Assembly (NCBI GenBank): GCA_017464305.1
Contig: JAFUDS010000005.1
Coordinates: 167,383 to 231,382, forward strand
Direction: 5' to 3'
Source of the DNA: Clostridia bacterium
Lineage (GTDB): Bacteria; Bacillota; Clostridia; Christensenellales; Aristaeellaceae
DNA length: 64,000 nt
This document shows positions 51,703 to 60,659 of the stretch, one piece after another. How positions within the stretch are numbered: position 1 is the first letter of the stretch; each line of letters opens with the position of its first letter. The translations under genes and the position numbers were made by a program. Below the pieces are notes generated by a model. That model saw only the letters and a program-made list of their open reading frames with translations. It was not told the origin of the DNA and searched no databases.

Positions 51703-52614
51703 TCACTCCTGCTCCACAATCCCCGCAATCCGCAATCCCTTTTGAAAATCCTCCGGCAGGGGAGCCTGGAAGAATAATTCCTCCCCCGTGCGGGGATGAC
51801 GGAAACGCAGGGACCAGGCATGGAGCATGAGGCAGGGAACCTTCACACCCTTTTCCCAGCCATAGAGGGGATCCCCGCAGACGGGGTGATGAAGGGCCTT
51901 CATATGGACCCGAATTTGGTGAGTTCGACCGGTCAAAATGTGTACATCCAGCAAGGTAGCTTCCCGGCCCTCCGCCAACACCTGCCATTCGGTGACGGCC
52001 TCCCGTCCCTCCGGGTCTACTGCCATTTTCTTGCGATCCTTCTTGCTGCGGTCGATAGGTAGCTCCACCCGGCCTGCCGGCTCCTTCATCCGGCCCTCCA
52101 CCAGGGCCCGATAATGCTTTTCAATCTCCCGATCCGCCAGCATGCGGCTGAGGGCCAGCTGGCTTTCATCATTCTTGGCCACGATCATCAATCCGGAGGT
52201 ATCCTTATCCAGCCGATGCACAATGCCGGGCCGCAGTTCTCCGCCAATGCCTCCCAGGGAATCCAAATGATGCATCAGAGCATTGACCAGTGTCCCCTCC
52301 GCGTGTCCCGCCGCGGGATGGGTCACCATGCCCCGAGGCTTCACCACCACCGCCAGATCCGTATCCTGATAAAGAATCTGCAGGGGCAGATCCTCCGCCT
52401 GGGGCAGGGCGGGCTTCGGTTCCGGCACCGTCAATTCCAGCTCTTGTCCAGCGGGAGCCTTGGTTCCGGCTTTCGTGCAGGACTTGCCAGCCAGGGTGCA
52501 GCAGCCTTCCGCCATCAGCGTCGCCACCCGGCTGCGACTGAGGCCAGAGACCTCGCTCAAAATCACATCCGCCCGCCGGCCGTCCCCGGTTGCCTTCCAA
52601 ATCGTTTCAGCCAT
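51703..52614 (-). CDS. RluA/RluD-family pseudouridine synthase
   Basis: The 303-residue protein has an S4-like RNA-binding N-terminus (about 12-75, LSRSRVATLMAEG) and the synthase domain with the catalytic Asp in HRLDKDTSGLMIVAKN. ILTGRTHQIRVHMKALHHPVCGDPLYG follows (quoted block spans two motifs). These enzymes isomerise specific uridines in 23S rRNA. ATG at 52614 follows GGAGAGGA and overlaps the end of lspA by 8 bp. The lspA-rluD pairing is common in Bacillota. Confidence 0.94.
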   Translation of the reverse strand: MAETIWKATGDGRRADVILSEVSGLSRSRVATLMAEGCCTLAGKSCTKAGTKAPAGQELELTVPEPKPALPQAEDLPLQILYQDTDLAVVVKPRGMVTHPAAGHAEGTLVNALMHHLDSLGGIGGELRPGIVHRLDKDTSGLMIVAKNDESQLALSRMLADREIEKHYRALVEGRMKEPAGRVELPIDRSKKDRKKMAVDPEGREAVTEWQVLAEGREATLLDVHILTGRTHQIRVHMKALHHPVCGDPLYGWEKGVKVPCLMLHAWSLRFRHPRTGEELFFQAPLPEDFQKGLRIAGIVEQE

Positions 52615-53047
52615 GTTCCTCTCCCCTGAACAGATCAATCATCACCAGCAGGCAGCCCACCACCAAGGCCACATCCGCCAGATTAAAGATGGCAAAGCGG
52701 ACAAAAAGCAGCTCGATCATATCCGGCACGAAGCCGGTGATCAACCGATCCACCAGATTACCTACCGCACCTCCCAGCATCATCATGAGCCCTACCCAGC
52801 ACAGCGGCCGGAGGTTTTTCTTTCGCAGGAAGAAGAAGCCACCCACAATGACCCCGAGGCTCAGCAGGCCCAGCAGCCAGGGCCTCCCGGACAACAGGGA
52901 AAAAGCCATACCCGTGTTTTGGGCGGGATACAGGCCCAGGACGCCGGGGATCAGGGGGAAGCCTGAGGACGGGATTCGGGGCCAGAGGAGCTTGCTGGCC
53001 CGATCCAGCAGGAATACCAGCAGCGCAATCCATCCATATTTTTTCAT
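52607..53047 (-). CDS. lspA: Lipoprotein signal peptidase (signal peptidase II)
   Basis: LspA cleaves the signal peptide of prolipoproteins after lipidation. The 146-residue protein has four helices. Its aspartic protease pair is D100 in GNLVDRL and D125 in IFNLADVAL, with NTGMAFS before them. Its presence shows lipoproteins are made, although both binding proteins in this window lack a lipobox. ATG at 53047; the upstream gap holds GC-rich palindromes rather than a clear promoter. Confidence 0.94.
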   Translation of the reverse strand: MKKYGWIALLVFLLDRASKLLWPRIPSSGFPLIPGVLGLYPAQNTGMAFSLLSGRPWLLGLLSLGVIVGGFFFLRKKNLRPLCWVGLMMMLGGAVGNLVDRLITGFVPDMIELLFVRFAIFNLADVALVVGCLLVMIDLFRGEEHG

Positions 53048-53094
53048 TCGTTATACTCTATCTGTTCTCCCATTCGCAGGAGAAATTCTTTTTT

Positions 53095-53179
53095 CTCCCC
53101 CTTCGGGGGAGGATTTTCTTATTTTTCCCCTTTTCCGGGGAGGATTTCTTTGTCCTTCCTCCCCTTTTTTAGGGGGAGG
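53095..53179. repeat. Cluster of three short GC-rich palindromes
   Basis: CTCCCCCTTCGGGGGAG (53095-53111), TCCCC-N-GGGGA (53126-53141) and CCTCCCC/GGGGGAGG (53158-53179) stand in a row between rfbD and lspA. They are simple members of the same GC-rich hairpin class seen at 27669 and 60551-60714. Confidence 0.6.
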
Positions 53180-53192
53180 CCTTTTTGAAAAC

Positions 53193-53214
53193 AGGGGAGC
53201 CTGACGGCTCCCCT
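53193..53214 (-). terminator. Probable terminator of rfbD
   Basis: AGGGGAGCC (53193-53201) pairs perfectly with GGCTCCCCT (53206-53214) across TGAC. On the minus strand GTTTTC follows. It lies 9 bp after the rfbD stop. Confidence 0.7.
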
Positions 53215-53222
53215 GACAGTCA

Positions 53223-54083
53223 TTATTGTTCCATCTTTTCCAGCGCCAGCTCCTGCATGAATCGGCCCAGGGCATTTTCCACCGTCGGCATGGGCGCCAC
53301 ACCAGCTTCCCGCAGCTTCTGGGAAGACAGGCGGGAATTCAGCGGCCGTTGCGCAGGGGTAGGATAATCGCTGGAGGGCACGGGAATTACCCGGCATTTC
53401 AGCCCCTGTCCGGCCAGAATCAGCCGAGCGAAATGAGCCCAGGACATGTAGCCCTCGTTGGCCACATGATAAATGCCAAACTTCTCCGTCGGGATCAGGT
53501 CACAGATGACCCGCGCCAGATCCGCCGCATAGGTGGGGGAACCGATCTGATCATCCACCACTCGAATTTCGGATTTTTCAGCCCCCAGGCGCAGCATGGT
53601 CCGGACAAAGTTCTTGCCATGGATACCATAAACCCAGGAGGTCCGCAGCAGGAAATAGCGCTTCATCAGGCTGCGAACAGCAATCTCCCCTTGCACCTTG
53701 CTGAGGCCATACACATTCTGCGGATCATAGGGCGCATCCTCCGTCCAGGGCTCTTCTCCCTTCCCGGAGAACACATAATCCGTGGAAATATAGACCATCT
53801 TCGCGCCAACGCTGAGGGCGGCCCGCACCACGTTCATGGTGCCATCTCCATTCACCGCCGCACAGACCTCCGGTTCGCTTTCCGCCTTATCCACAGCGGT
53901 GTAAGCAGCGCAATGAACCACCACATCCGGCGCATATTCCTGGACGCAGGCCTTCACCGCCGGGCCATCCGTCAGGTCAAAATCCTGCACGTCCACGCCC
54001 TTGCAGGGCACGCCTCGCTGATTCAGCAGCTGCACCACTTCCCAGCCCAGCTGGCCGTTAACTCCGGTCACCAGTACCCTCAT
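53223..54083 (-). CDS. rfbD: dTDP-4-dehydrorhamnose reductase
   Basis: The 286-residue protein has the SDR glycine motif TGVNGQLG, HCAAYTAVDKAE, the catalytic YGLSK (Tyr, Lys) after VYISTDYVFSG, and a C-terminal RPLNSRL. RfbD makes dTDP-L-rhamnose from the 4-keto sugar with NADPH, for surface polysaccharide. The partner genes rfbA, rfbB and rfbC are not in this window. ATG at 54083 follows GGAGG. An R-element remnant lies just upstream. Confidence 0.93.
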   Translation of the reverse strand: MRVLVTGVNGQLGWEVVQLLNQRGVPCKGVDVQDFDLTDGPAVKACVQEYAPDVVVHCAAYTAVDKAESEPEVCAAVNGDGTMNVVRAALSVGAKMVYISTDYVFSGKGEEPWTEDAPYDPQNVYGLSKVQGEIAVRSLMKRYFLLRTSWVYGIHGKNFVRTMLRLGAEKSEIRVVDDQIGSPTYAADLARVICDLIPTEKFGIYHVANEGYMSWAHFARLILAGQGLKCRVIPVPSSDYPTPAQRPLNSRLSSQKLREAGVAPMPTVENALGRFMQELALEKMEQ

Positions 54084-54112
54084 GGGTTTTTTCCTCCATT
54101 ATTTTGCCTAAT

Positions 54113-54162
54113 CTGCGCGCGAGAGGTTCTCTCCGATCATCCCTGAGCGAAACATCCCTACA
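54113..54162. repeat. Element R, remnant R6
   Basis: The sequence TCTGCGCGCGAGAGGTTCTC and, after a few bases, CCCTGAGCGAAACATCCCTA are the two ends of an R element with the whole core lost. The orientation is that of R1, R3 and R5. It lies between rfbD and the aspartate kinase gene. Confidence 0.6.
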
Positions 54163-54168
54163 CATTTA

Positions 54169-55491
54169 TTAACCAACGAATTCATGATAAATTGCGCGAA
54201 TCGTGGCTTCAAAGTCACTGTCGTTGACGCCGACGATGATGCTCAGTTCGCTGGAGCCCTGGTCGATCATGCGAACATTGATCCGGGCCCGGCTCATGGC
54301 GGAGAAAAGCCTAGCCGCGGTACCGCAATTGCGCACCATGCCCCGGCCTACCGTGGCGATGATGGACAGATTGTCGTTCACCGCGACGGAACCGCTGCCC
54401 CGAACCATCTCCTCCAGGCGGGCCATGATCTCCTCCCGATGGGGAGAGAGCAGCTCGCTCTTCACCACCACGCACATGGAATCGATGCCCGTGGGCATAT
54501 GTTCAAAGGAGATGCCGTATTCCTCCAGCACGGAGAGCACCTTCCGGCCAAAACCCACCTCGCTGTTCATCATGTTCTTTTCCACATAGATGACGCTATA
54601 GCCCTTGTGGCCGGCAATGCCAGTGATGGTGGGCACGGACACCTCGTTGGGGGCATTCTTAGTGATCAGAGTGCCGGGATGATAGGGCTTGTTGGTGTTG
54701 CGGATGTTGGTGGGAATCCCCGCCTGATGCACCGGGAACATAGCGTCCTCATGCAGCACGGAGGCGCCCATATGGCTCAGCTCCCGCAGCTCCTTATAGG
54801 TAATGGCGGAGATTTCGGAAGGGCCATCCACGATCCGGGGGTCCGCCATCAGGAAACCGGACACATCCGTCCAGTTTTCATATACATCGGCATTCACCGC
54901 CCGGGACACCAGGGCGCCAGTAATGTCGCTGCCGCCCCGGGAGAAGGTGACCACCTCGCCGTTTTCCAGCGCGCCGTAAAACCCGGGCACCACGGCGGAC
55001 TGCCCATCCGCCAGCAGGGCAGAAAGCAGCTCCTGGGTCTTTTCGTCATCCAGGGTACCGTCATCATGAAAACGAATCCCCTCCGCGGCATCCACAAACT
55101 TCCAGCCCAGATAATCTGCCATCAGCAGGCCGCAGAGATATTCCCCGCGGCTGGCGCACCAATCCCGATTCTTCCCGCTTTCGATGCCCTCCGCCACCTG
55201 ATTCAGGGCGGACTCGATATCCACCTTCAGATGCAGGGCCTGGGCGATGGAAAGATAGCGCTCCCGAATCTTCCCAAAGGGCTCCTGGATGGGTTTCCCC
55301 TCCGCCGCCTGGGCATGGCAGACATACAGCAGATCCGTCACCTTGTCATCGGAGGCAAACCTTTTTCCCGGCGCGCTGGGCACCAGATATCTACGCGTAG
55401 GCTCCAGCTCCAGGATGCTGCGAACCTTGCGGAATTGTTCATCATTAGCCAAACTGCTGCCGCCAAACTTGGTGACAATACATTCAAGCAC
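54169..55491 (-). CDS. Aspartate kinase
   Basis: This enzyme phosphorylates aspartate, the first step toward lysine, threonine, methionine and, in some species, diaminopimelate for the wall. The 440-residue protein has the N-terminal KFGGSSL, the FSRGGSDITGALV motif, and two C-terminal ACT domains (SVIYVEKNMMNSEVGFGRKV and NLSIIATVGRGMVRNCGTA), so feedback inhibition by an amino acid is likely. The GTG at 55491 follows GGGGAGGA by 8 bp and places KFGGSS at residue 8; longer starts would pass through the promoter. Promoter and a palindromic spacer are at 55526-55554. Confidence 0.94.
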   Translation of the reverse strand: MLECIVTKFGGSSLANDEQFRKVRSILELEPTRRYLVPSAPGKRFASDDKVTDLLYVCHAQAAEGKPIQEPFGKIRERYLSIAQALHLKVDIESALNQVAEGIESGKNRDWCASRGEYLCGLLMADYLGWKFVDAAEGIRFHDDGTLDDEKTQELLSALLADGQSAVVPGFYGALENGEVVTFSRGGSDITGALVSRAVNADVYENWTDVSGFLMADPRIVDGPSEISAITYKELRELSHMGASVLHEDAMFPVHQAGIPTNIRNTNKPYHPGTLITKNAPNEVSVPTITGIAGHKGYSVIYVEKNMMNSEVGFGRKVLSVLEEYGISFEHMPTGIDSMCVVVKSELLSPHREEIMARLEEMVRGSGSVAVNDNLSIIATVGRGMVRNCGTAARLFSAMSRARINVRMIDQGSSELSIIVGVNDSDFEATIRAIYHEFVG

Positions 55492-55525
55492 GAAGACAGT
55501 CCTCCCCATCATGTGATACGAGGCT

Positions 55526-55554
55526 ATTCTACCGCCCAGTTTCTGGGCTGTCAA
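55526..55554 (-). promoter_or_regulatory. Aspartate kinase promoter with a palindromic spacer
   Basis: A perfect TTGACA (55554-55549) and TAGAAT (55531-55526) on the minus strand are 17 bp apart. Of the spacer, 15 bp are the palindrome GCCCAG-TTT-CTGGGC (55534-55548), abutting the -35 box, a position suited to a repressor operator. Confidence 0.75.
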
Positions 55555-55564
55555 TCTTTTTCTC

Positions 55565-55587
55565 GCTCCCCCGCTCCGCGGGGGAGC
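55565..55587. repeat. REP-like palindrome before the aspartate kinase gene
   Basis: GCTCCCCCGC-TCC-GCGGGGGAGC is a perfect copy of the REP-like unit found at 15685-15745, 25044-25127 and 43671-43805. It lies between the comF-like stop and the aspartate kinase promoter. Confidence 0.7.
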
Positions 55588-55643
55588 TTCAATCAGGTTC
55601 TTTTTCCGCCCTACCCTTTCGCTGTCAAGGATAACGCGGATTT

Positions 55644-56306
55644 TCACTCCACCGCCCTGGTACAGGTCAGGACGGTGATTTCCTTCGCTCCGCCCTGCTT
55701 GAGGGCGGCGATGCAGCGCAGGGCGGTAGTGCCCGTGGTCAGCACATCGTCCACCAGCAGCACCGGGCTTCCCACCTTTCCCAGGGGCTCAAAGGCCTTT
55801 TCCAGATTCCGCTGCCGGCGCTCCCGGTCCAGCCGGGCCTGGGGTGTATCGTTGCCCCTTCGGGCCAGCAGGGGCCGGCATTCCAGCCCCAGTTGCTCCG
55901 CCACCGCCTCCGCCAGCAGCTGCCCATGATCCACGCACCGCTCCCGCAGGCGGGGTCGGGGAGTGGGCACCCAGGTCACCACTGTATCCGGAGAAAATTC
56001 CGGAAAGAAGGCCGGCCGGGTTTGCAGCACGCCGGCCAGCTCCGCCGCGGCCCGGGCCTCCGCCCCATATTTCAGCCGCAGCACCAGCTCCCGACTCAGC
56101 CCCCGATGGGGCCGCATGCTCCAGGCGGGCACTCCCTGCAGCTCCCGAAACTCCCAGGATTCCAGGCTGTCGCTATAAAACAGCTGCTCCCGGCAGGTAG
56201 GGCACAGGCACTCCCCTCGAGCGGTTTTTCCACAGCCCAGGCATACTGCGCCCTCGGGATACAGCACCTCCCGCAGGCATCTTTTGATCTCTCGCCAGGC
56301 CCTCAT
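55644..56306 (-). CDS. ComF-family phosphoribosyltransferase-fold protein
   Basis: The 220-residue protein starts with a zinc-ribbon-like Cys set (CLGCGKTARGECLCPTC) and ends with a PRPP-type loop, VLLVDDVLTTGTT. This is the ComF layout, linked to DNA uptake during transformation in some bacteria. Its ATG overlaps the mfd stop (ATGA), with GGAG upstream, so the two are coupled. Whether the host is competent cannot be told here; no other com genes are visible. Confidence 0.88.
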   Translation of the reverse strand: MRAWREIKRCLREVLYPEGAVCLGCGKTARGECLCPTCREQLFYSDSLESWEFRELQGVPAWSMRPHRGLSRELVLRLKYGAEARAAAELAGVLQTRPAFFPEFSPDTVVTWVPTPRPRLRERCVDHGQLLAEAVAEQLGLECRPLLARRGNDTPQARLDRERRQRNLEKAFEPLGKVGSPVLLVDDVLTTGTTALRCIAALKQGGAKEITVLTCTRAVE

Positions 56307-59300
56307 GCGGCGGGCTCCTTTTCGATTTCCGCCGTCAGGCGGCGCACCAGCTTCAGTAGGGCCTTCATCAGCTCCCGATCCGAGGACAGCTGGGTGCGAT
56401 ACACCATGGCGGGGCGGCTGTCCCGGGCGAAGTTCAGATCCGGGCTGACCCGCACCATGGCCTGCATCAGCTTCGCCGGATCGGGTATATACTTCTCGTC
56501 CAGGCGGAACACGGCTCCGCCCTTGCCCCGGCTGACCTGGCTGACCCCCAGCCGGTTGCTCATGGCCCGCAGCTGGCTGACATCCAGCAGGGTTTCCACC
56601 ACCGCCGGCACATCTCCATAGCGGTCGATGAGCTCGTCCGTCACCTCCGCCCGATCCTGATCCGTCAAGATGGAGGCGATGCGCTTATAGATCTCCATGC
56701 GCTGCTTTTCGTCAGCAATATAATCTCCCGGCAGGAAGGCGTCCACCCGCAGATCCACCCGGGTTTCCAGATCCCGCCGGGGAGCCCCCTCGTTCACCTC
56801 CGCCAGGGTTTCCTCGATCAGCTTGCAATACATATCATAGCCCACGGTGGCCAGATGGCCATGCTGCTCCGGGCCCAGGATGTTGCCAGCGCCCCGAATC
56901 TCCAGATCCCGCATGGCGATGCGGAAGCCCGCGCCGAATTCCGTAAACTCCCGAATAGCCTCCAGCCGCTGCTGGGCGGTTTCGCTGAGAATCTTATCCA
57001 TCCGTACCGTGAAATAGGCATAGGCCTGGCGATTGCTGCGGCCCACCCGGCCCCGCAGCTGATACAGCTGGCTGAGGCCGAAGCGCTCCGCGTCATAGAC
57101 GATGAGGGTGTTGGCGCTGGGCACATCCAGGCCGCTCTCGATGATGGTAGTGCACAGCAGTACATCATAGCTGCCGGCATAGAAATCCATCATCACATCC
57201 TCCAGGGCGTGCTCCTTCATCTGCCCATGGGCCACGCCGATGCGGGCCTCAGGCACCAGGGCCCGCAGCCGGGCATAGAAGCTCTCGATGCTGCGCACCC
57301 GATTATACAGGAAATAGACCTGGCCGCCCCGGCCCAGCTCCCGCAGGATGGCGTCCCGAATCACGGCATCGGAATATTCCATCACCATGGTTTGCACGGG
57401 CATCCGCTCCTCCGGCGGGGTTTCCAGCACGCTCATATCCCGAATGCCCGTCATGGACATATGCAGCGTCCGGGGGATGGGGGTGGCGCTGAGGGTCAGC
57501 ACGTCCACCTGGCGCTTCAGGTTCTTGATGGCCTCCTTATGGGCCACGCCGAAGCGCTGCTCCTCGTCCACGATCAAGAGCCCCAAATCCTTAAACTTTA
57601 CATCCTTCGCCAGCAGCCGATGGGTGCCCACCAGGATATCGATCTTTCCCTCCGCCAGGTCCGCAAGCACCTGCTTTTGCTCCTTGGCGGTGCGGAAGCG
57701 GCTGAGGAAATCCACCCGGGCCCCGGTGTTCCGGAAGCGCTTCAGGATGGTGTTGTAATGCTGCTGCACCAGGATAGTGGTCGGGGCCAGCAGGGCCACC
57801 TGCTTTCCATCCACAATGGCCTTGAAGGCCGCCCGCAGGCTGACCTCGGTCTTGCCATAGCCCACGTCGCCACACAGCAGCCGGTCCATGCTGCGGTCGC
57901 TTTCCATGTCGGCCTCGATCTCCCGGACGCTTTCCCTTTGGTCCGGGGTCAGCTCCCAGGGGAATTCATCCTCGAACTCCCGCTGCCAGGGGGTGGCCTT
58001 GCTGAAAGCATAACCCGTCCGCTGGCTGCGCTCCGCATAGAGTTTTTTCAGGTCGAAGGCCAGGTGCTTCAGCCCCTCCTTCACCTTGCCCTTCTGCTTC
58101 GCCCACTCGCCGCCTCCCAGGCTGTTCAGCTTCGGAGGCTGGGAAGGATTGCCGATGTACCGCTGGACCCGCTCCAACTGCTCCACGGGCACATAGAGCT
58201 TATCATTGCCGTTATATTGAATCAGCAGATAATCCCGCCAGGTGCCCTCGCTTTGCAGCCGGGTGATGCCCTTATAGATGCCGACGCCGTGATCTTCGTG
58301 CACGACAAAATCCCCCACCTTCAGCTCCGTAAAGGTGGAGATGCGCTCTCCCGTCCGTTTTTTGCTCTTGCTCTTCCGATAGCCCTCGCCCCAGATATCC
58401 GCATCGCTGACCAGGGCCAGGTTGCCGCCAGGCATCAGGAAGCCCCGGCTCAGGGTCAGGGGCAGAATCACCGCCCCCTCCTTTGGCAGCGGCGCCTCCG
58501 GGTTTTCCAGGAAGGTGGCCTTCTCCTCCAGCTCCGCCAGATTTTCCGCCAGACGGCGGCCCCGGGCCTCGCCGCCGCTAAGCAGCAGCATCCGATAACC
58601 CTTCTCCCGCAAGGCCGCCAGATCGTTTTTCAACAGGCGAATCTGCCCCTGATAGCCCACCAGGCCGCCGGCCCCCAGGTCCACGCTGTCCACCGGGCGG
58701 ACGCCCCCCAGGCCCTGCAGCATTTCCGTCAGCACCAGCATGGGCAGGGTTTCCATCTTTCGCCGGAGGGTCTCCCAATCCTGCAGCAGATCCTCCTGGG
58801 GCTGCACCGCCTCGCCCCGGGCGATGGCGCTCTGCAGATCCTCTCCAAAGCCGGCCAGGCGCTCCTCCGTGCGGCTGCGGATCCGGTCCGGCTCCCACAG
58901 CAGCACCACATCCGGCTGCATCCAGTCCAGGAGGTCCGCGGTGTCCTCCGTCAGCACCGAAATCCAGCTGCGCATCCGCCGGAAGGGGACACCGCTTTCC
59001 ACCAGATCCGCGTCCGCCCGCAAGCGGGCCCTCCGCCGCTCCATCTCGTCGCTTTCCCGGCTCTGATAGGCCGCCTCCCGGGCTTTGGGGGCAATCTGGG
59101 CGTCGAAATATTCCTCGTCCTCGTCATCCTCCGGCAGGGGCGGCAAATCCGCCAATAGCCGGGGCGTCTCCTTTGGGGCCGCTCCTGCCTCCCGCAGGGC
59201 GTTCCGCATCCTTTCCGCCGCGGCGGGGCCTTCCTCCGGCGTCAGTAGGGCTTCACAGGCCGGGGTGATGCGAGCTTCCTCCAATCGATCCTGGCTGCGC

Positions 59301-59911
59301 TGGCTGATGCAGTCAAAGGAGCGCAGGGAGTCCACCTCGTCGTCGAAAAACTCAATGCGGATGCCCTCCTTGCCAGCGGGGGGATACAGATCCAGAATGG
59401 CCCCCCGCAGGGCAAACTGGCCCTTGCCCTCCACCATGTTCACCCGCTCGTATCCCATCCGCGTCAGGCGGGACACCAGGCTGCTGAGGCTCATCCGATC
59501 CCCGGGGCGCAGGGTGAAACAGGCCTGCCGGAAGGGCTCCGGCCGGCCCATGCGCTGCATCAGCGCCTCGCCGCTGGTGACCAGCAAACGGGCCCCCTGG
59601 GTCATGGCGGAGAGGGCCTCCAGCCGCCGCCAGCTGCTTTCCAAGCTGCCAGCGGCCCGGGTCAGGTCGATTTCACCCCCGGGTAGGCAGGGGCAGTCCA
59701 GCCCCGTCCACTGGCGGGCATCATCCGCCAGACGGCTGGCCTTCAGGTCGTGCTCCGCCACCAACAAAACTTTTTTCCCTTCCGCGGCCAGCCGGGCGGC
59801 CACTGCCGCCGCCAGAGCCTGCGTAACGCCGGAAAGGGCCAGGGGCTGACCGGCGGAAGCGCCGCCGATTTTCTCCCACGCCGGGATCGGAATTAAATCT
59901 AATAATTTCAA
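56303..59911 (-). CDS. mfd: Transcription-repair coupling factor
   Basis: Mfd pushes RNA polymerase off lesions and recruits UvrA. The 1202-residue protein has the UvrB-like N-terminal region, the RNA polymerase-interacting domain (KVGDFVVHEDHGVGIY, quoted start of the block), and helicase motifs LLCGDVGYGKTEVSLRAAF, LIVDEEQRFGV, TLSATPIPRTL and QLRGRVGRS, then the C-terminal TRCF domain. Its length is normal. The start is a TTG at 59911 with only a weak GGGA site. It lies 43 bp after pth and is coupled to the comF-like gene. Confidence 0.97.
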   Translation of the reverse strand: MKLLDLIPIPAWEKIGGASAGQPLALSGVTQALAAAVAARLAAEGKKVLLVAEHDLKASRLADDARQWTGLDCPCLPGGEIDLTRAAGSLESSWRRLEALSAMTQGARLLVTSGEALMQRMGRPEPFRQACFTLRPGDRMSLSSLVSRLTRMGYERVNMVEGKGQFALRGAILDLYPPAGKEGIRIEFFDDEVDSLRSFDCISQRSQDRLEEARITPACEALLTPEEGPAAAERMRNALREAGAAPKETPRLLADLPPLPEDDEDEEYFDAQIAPKAREAAYQSRESDEMERRRARLRADADLVESGVPFRRMRSWISVLTEDTADLLDWMQPDVVLLWEPDRIRSRTEERLAGFGEDLQSAIARGEAVQPQEDLLQDWETLRRKMETLPMLVLTEMLQGLGGVRPVDSVDLGAGGLVGYQGQIRLLKNDLAALREKGYRMLLLSGGEARGRRLAENLAELEEKATFLENPEAPLPKEGAVILPLTLSRGFLMPGGNLALVSDADIWGEGYRKSKSKKRTGERISTFTELKVGDFVVHEDHGVGIYKGITRLQSEGTWRDYLLIQYNGNDKLYVPVEQLERVQRYIGNPSQPPKLNSLGGGEWAKQKGKVKEGLKHLAFDLKKLYAERSQRTGYAFSKATPWQREFEDEFPWELTPDQRESVREIEADMESDRSMDRLLCGDVGYGKTEVSLRAAFKAIVDGKQVALLAPTTILVQQHYNTILKRFRNTGARVDFLSRFRTAKEQKQVLADLAEGKIDILVGTHRLLAKDVKFKDLGLLIVDEEQRFGVAHKEAIKNLKRQVDVLTLSATPIPRTLHMSMTGIRDMSVLETPPEERMPVQTMVMEYSDAVIRDAILRELGRGGQVYFLYNRVRSIESFYARLRALVPEARIGVAHGQMKEHALEDVMMDFYAGSYDVLLCTTIIESGLDVPSANTLIVYDAERFGLSQLYQLRGRVGRSNRQAYAYFTVRMDKILSETAQQRLEAIREFTEFGAGFRIAMRDLEIRGAGNILGPEQHGHLATVGYDMYCKLIEETLAEVNEGAPRRDLETRVDLRVDAFLPGDYIADEKQRMEIYKRIASILTDQDRAEVTDELIDRYGDVPAVVETLLDVSQLRAMSNRLGVSQVSRGKGGAVFRLDEKYIPDPAKLMQAMVRVSPDLNFARDSRPAMVYRTQLSSDRELMKALLKLVRRLTAEIEKEPAA

Positions 59912-59954
59912 TGTATTTTTCCCTACAATTACGCGTATTGATCTTTATACCAGC

Positions 59955-60530
59955 TTACTTCTGATTGCCCAGCTGCATGGCATGGTCAATGCCATGGGCC
60001 ACCCAATCGATGGCGGCCTCCGCCGCCTTCTGGAAGGCGGCTTCCATCACGGGGCGATCCTCCACCCCCGGCCGACCCAGCACCCAGTCCGCCAGGTCCT
60101 GCCCGGCGGGGCGATCCCCCACGCCAACGCGGATTCGCGGAAAATCCTGGCCCCCCAGATGCTCCACGATGCTGCGCATGCCATTATGGGTACCCGGGCC
60201 ACCGCCCCGCCGCACCCGAACCCGCCCCGGGGGCAGGTCGATATCGTCATAGATCACCAGCAGGTGATCCGACGTGCAGTGATACCAGCGCATCAGCTTC
60301 GCCACGCACTCTCCGCTGGCGTTCATGAAGGTCTGGGGGGTACAAAGGACCACCTTCCGATCCTCCTGGGTGATTTCAGTCAAAAGGCCCTGGAGCATCT
60401 TGCGCCCCAGGGTGACCTGATAATGCTTTTCCAGCAGGGCCATGGTGTCGAACCCTGCGTTGTGGCGGGTGTGGGCATATTCCTCTCCAGGGTTGCCCAA
60501 CCCTACTATGAGGTATACTTCTTTGCTCAT
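59955..60530 (-). CDS. pth: Peptidyl-tRNA hydrolase
   Basis: Pth releases peptides from peptidyl-tRNA dropped by ribosomes. The 191-residue protein has LIVGLGNPGEEYAHTRHNAGF (conserved Asn and His, block split by position 5-25), TPQTFMNASGE, DDIDLPPGRVRVRRGGGPGTHNGMRS region and FPRIRVGVGDRP. ATG at 60530 has only a weak purine tract upstream. The first codons and the leader are part of a tandem duplication (60522-60656), so a second ATGAGCAAAG occurs upstream. Confidence 0.95.
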   Translation of the reverse strand: MSKEVYLIVGLGNPGEEYAHTRHNAGFDTMALLEKHYQVTLGRKMLQGLLTEITQEDRKVVLCTPQTFMNASGECVAKLMRWYHCTSDHLLVIYDDIDLPPGRVRVRRGGGPGTHNGMRSIVEHLGGQDFPRIRVGVGDRPAGQDLADWVLGRPGVEDRPVMEAAFQKAAEAAIDWVAHGIDHAMQLGNQK

Positions 60531-60656
60531 TTTTCTACTTTGCTTTTTTAGTCTCCCCCATTCGGGGGGAGACAATTTGGGTCATTTTTCTTTGCTCATT
60601 TTTACTTTGCTTTTTTAGTCTCCCCCTTCTGTGAGAGACAAATTTGATCATTTTTC
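60522..60656. repeat. Tandem duplication covering the start and leader of pth
   Basis: Unit 1 (60522-60590) and unit 2 (60591-60656) both read TTTGCTCATTTTT, then ACTTTGCTTTTTTAGTCTCC, then a GTCTC palindrome, CAAATTT-like sequence and a TCATTTTTC end. Unit 1 contains the pth start codon and unit 2 a silent copy of it. The palindrome is perfect in unit 1 (60551-60573) and decayed in unit 2. Confidence 0.75.
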
Positions 60657-60659
60657 CCT

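Noticed and set aside
56855-59158. 767-codon plus-strand frame opposite mfd
   Set aside because: Antisense to an unmistakable mfd; composition is that of a shadow frame.
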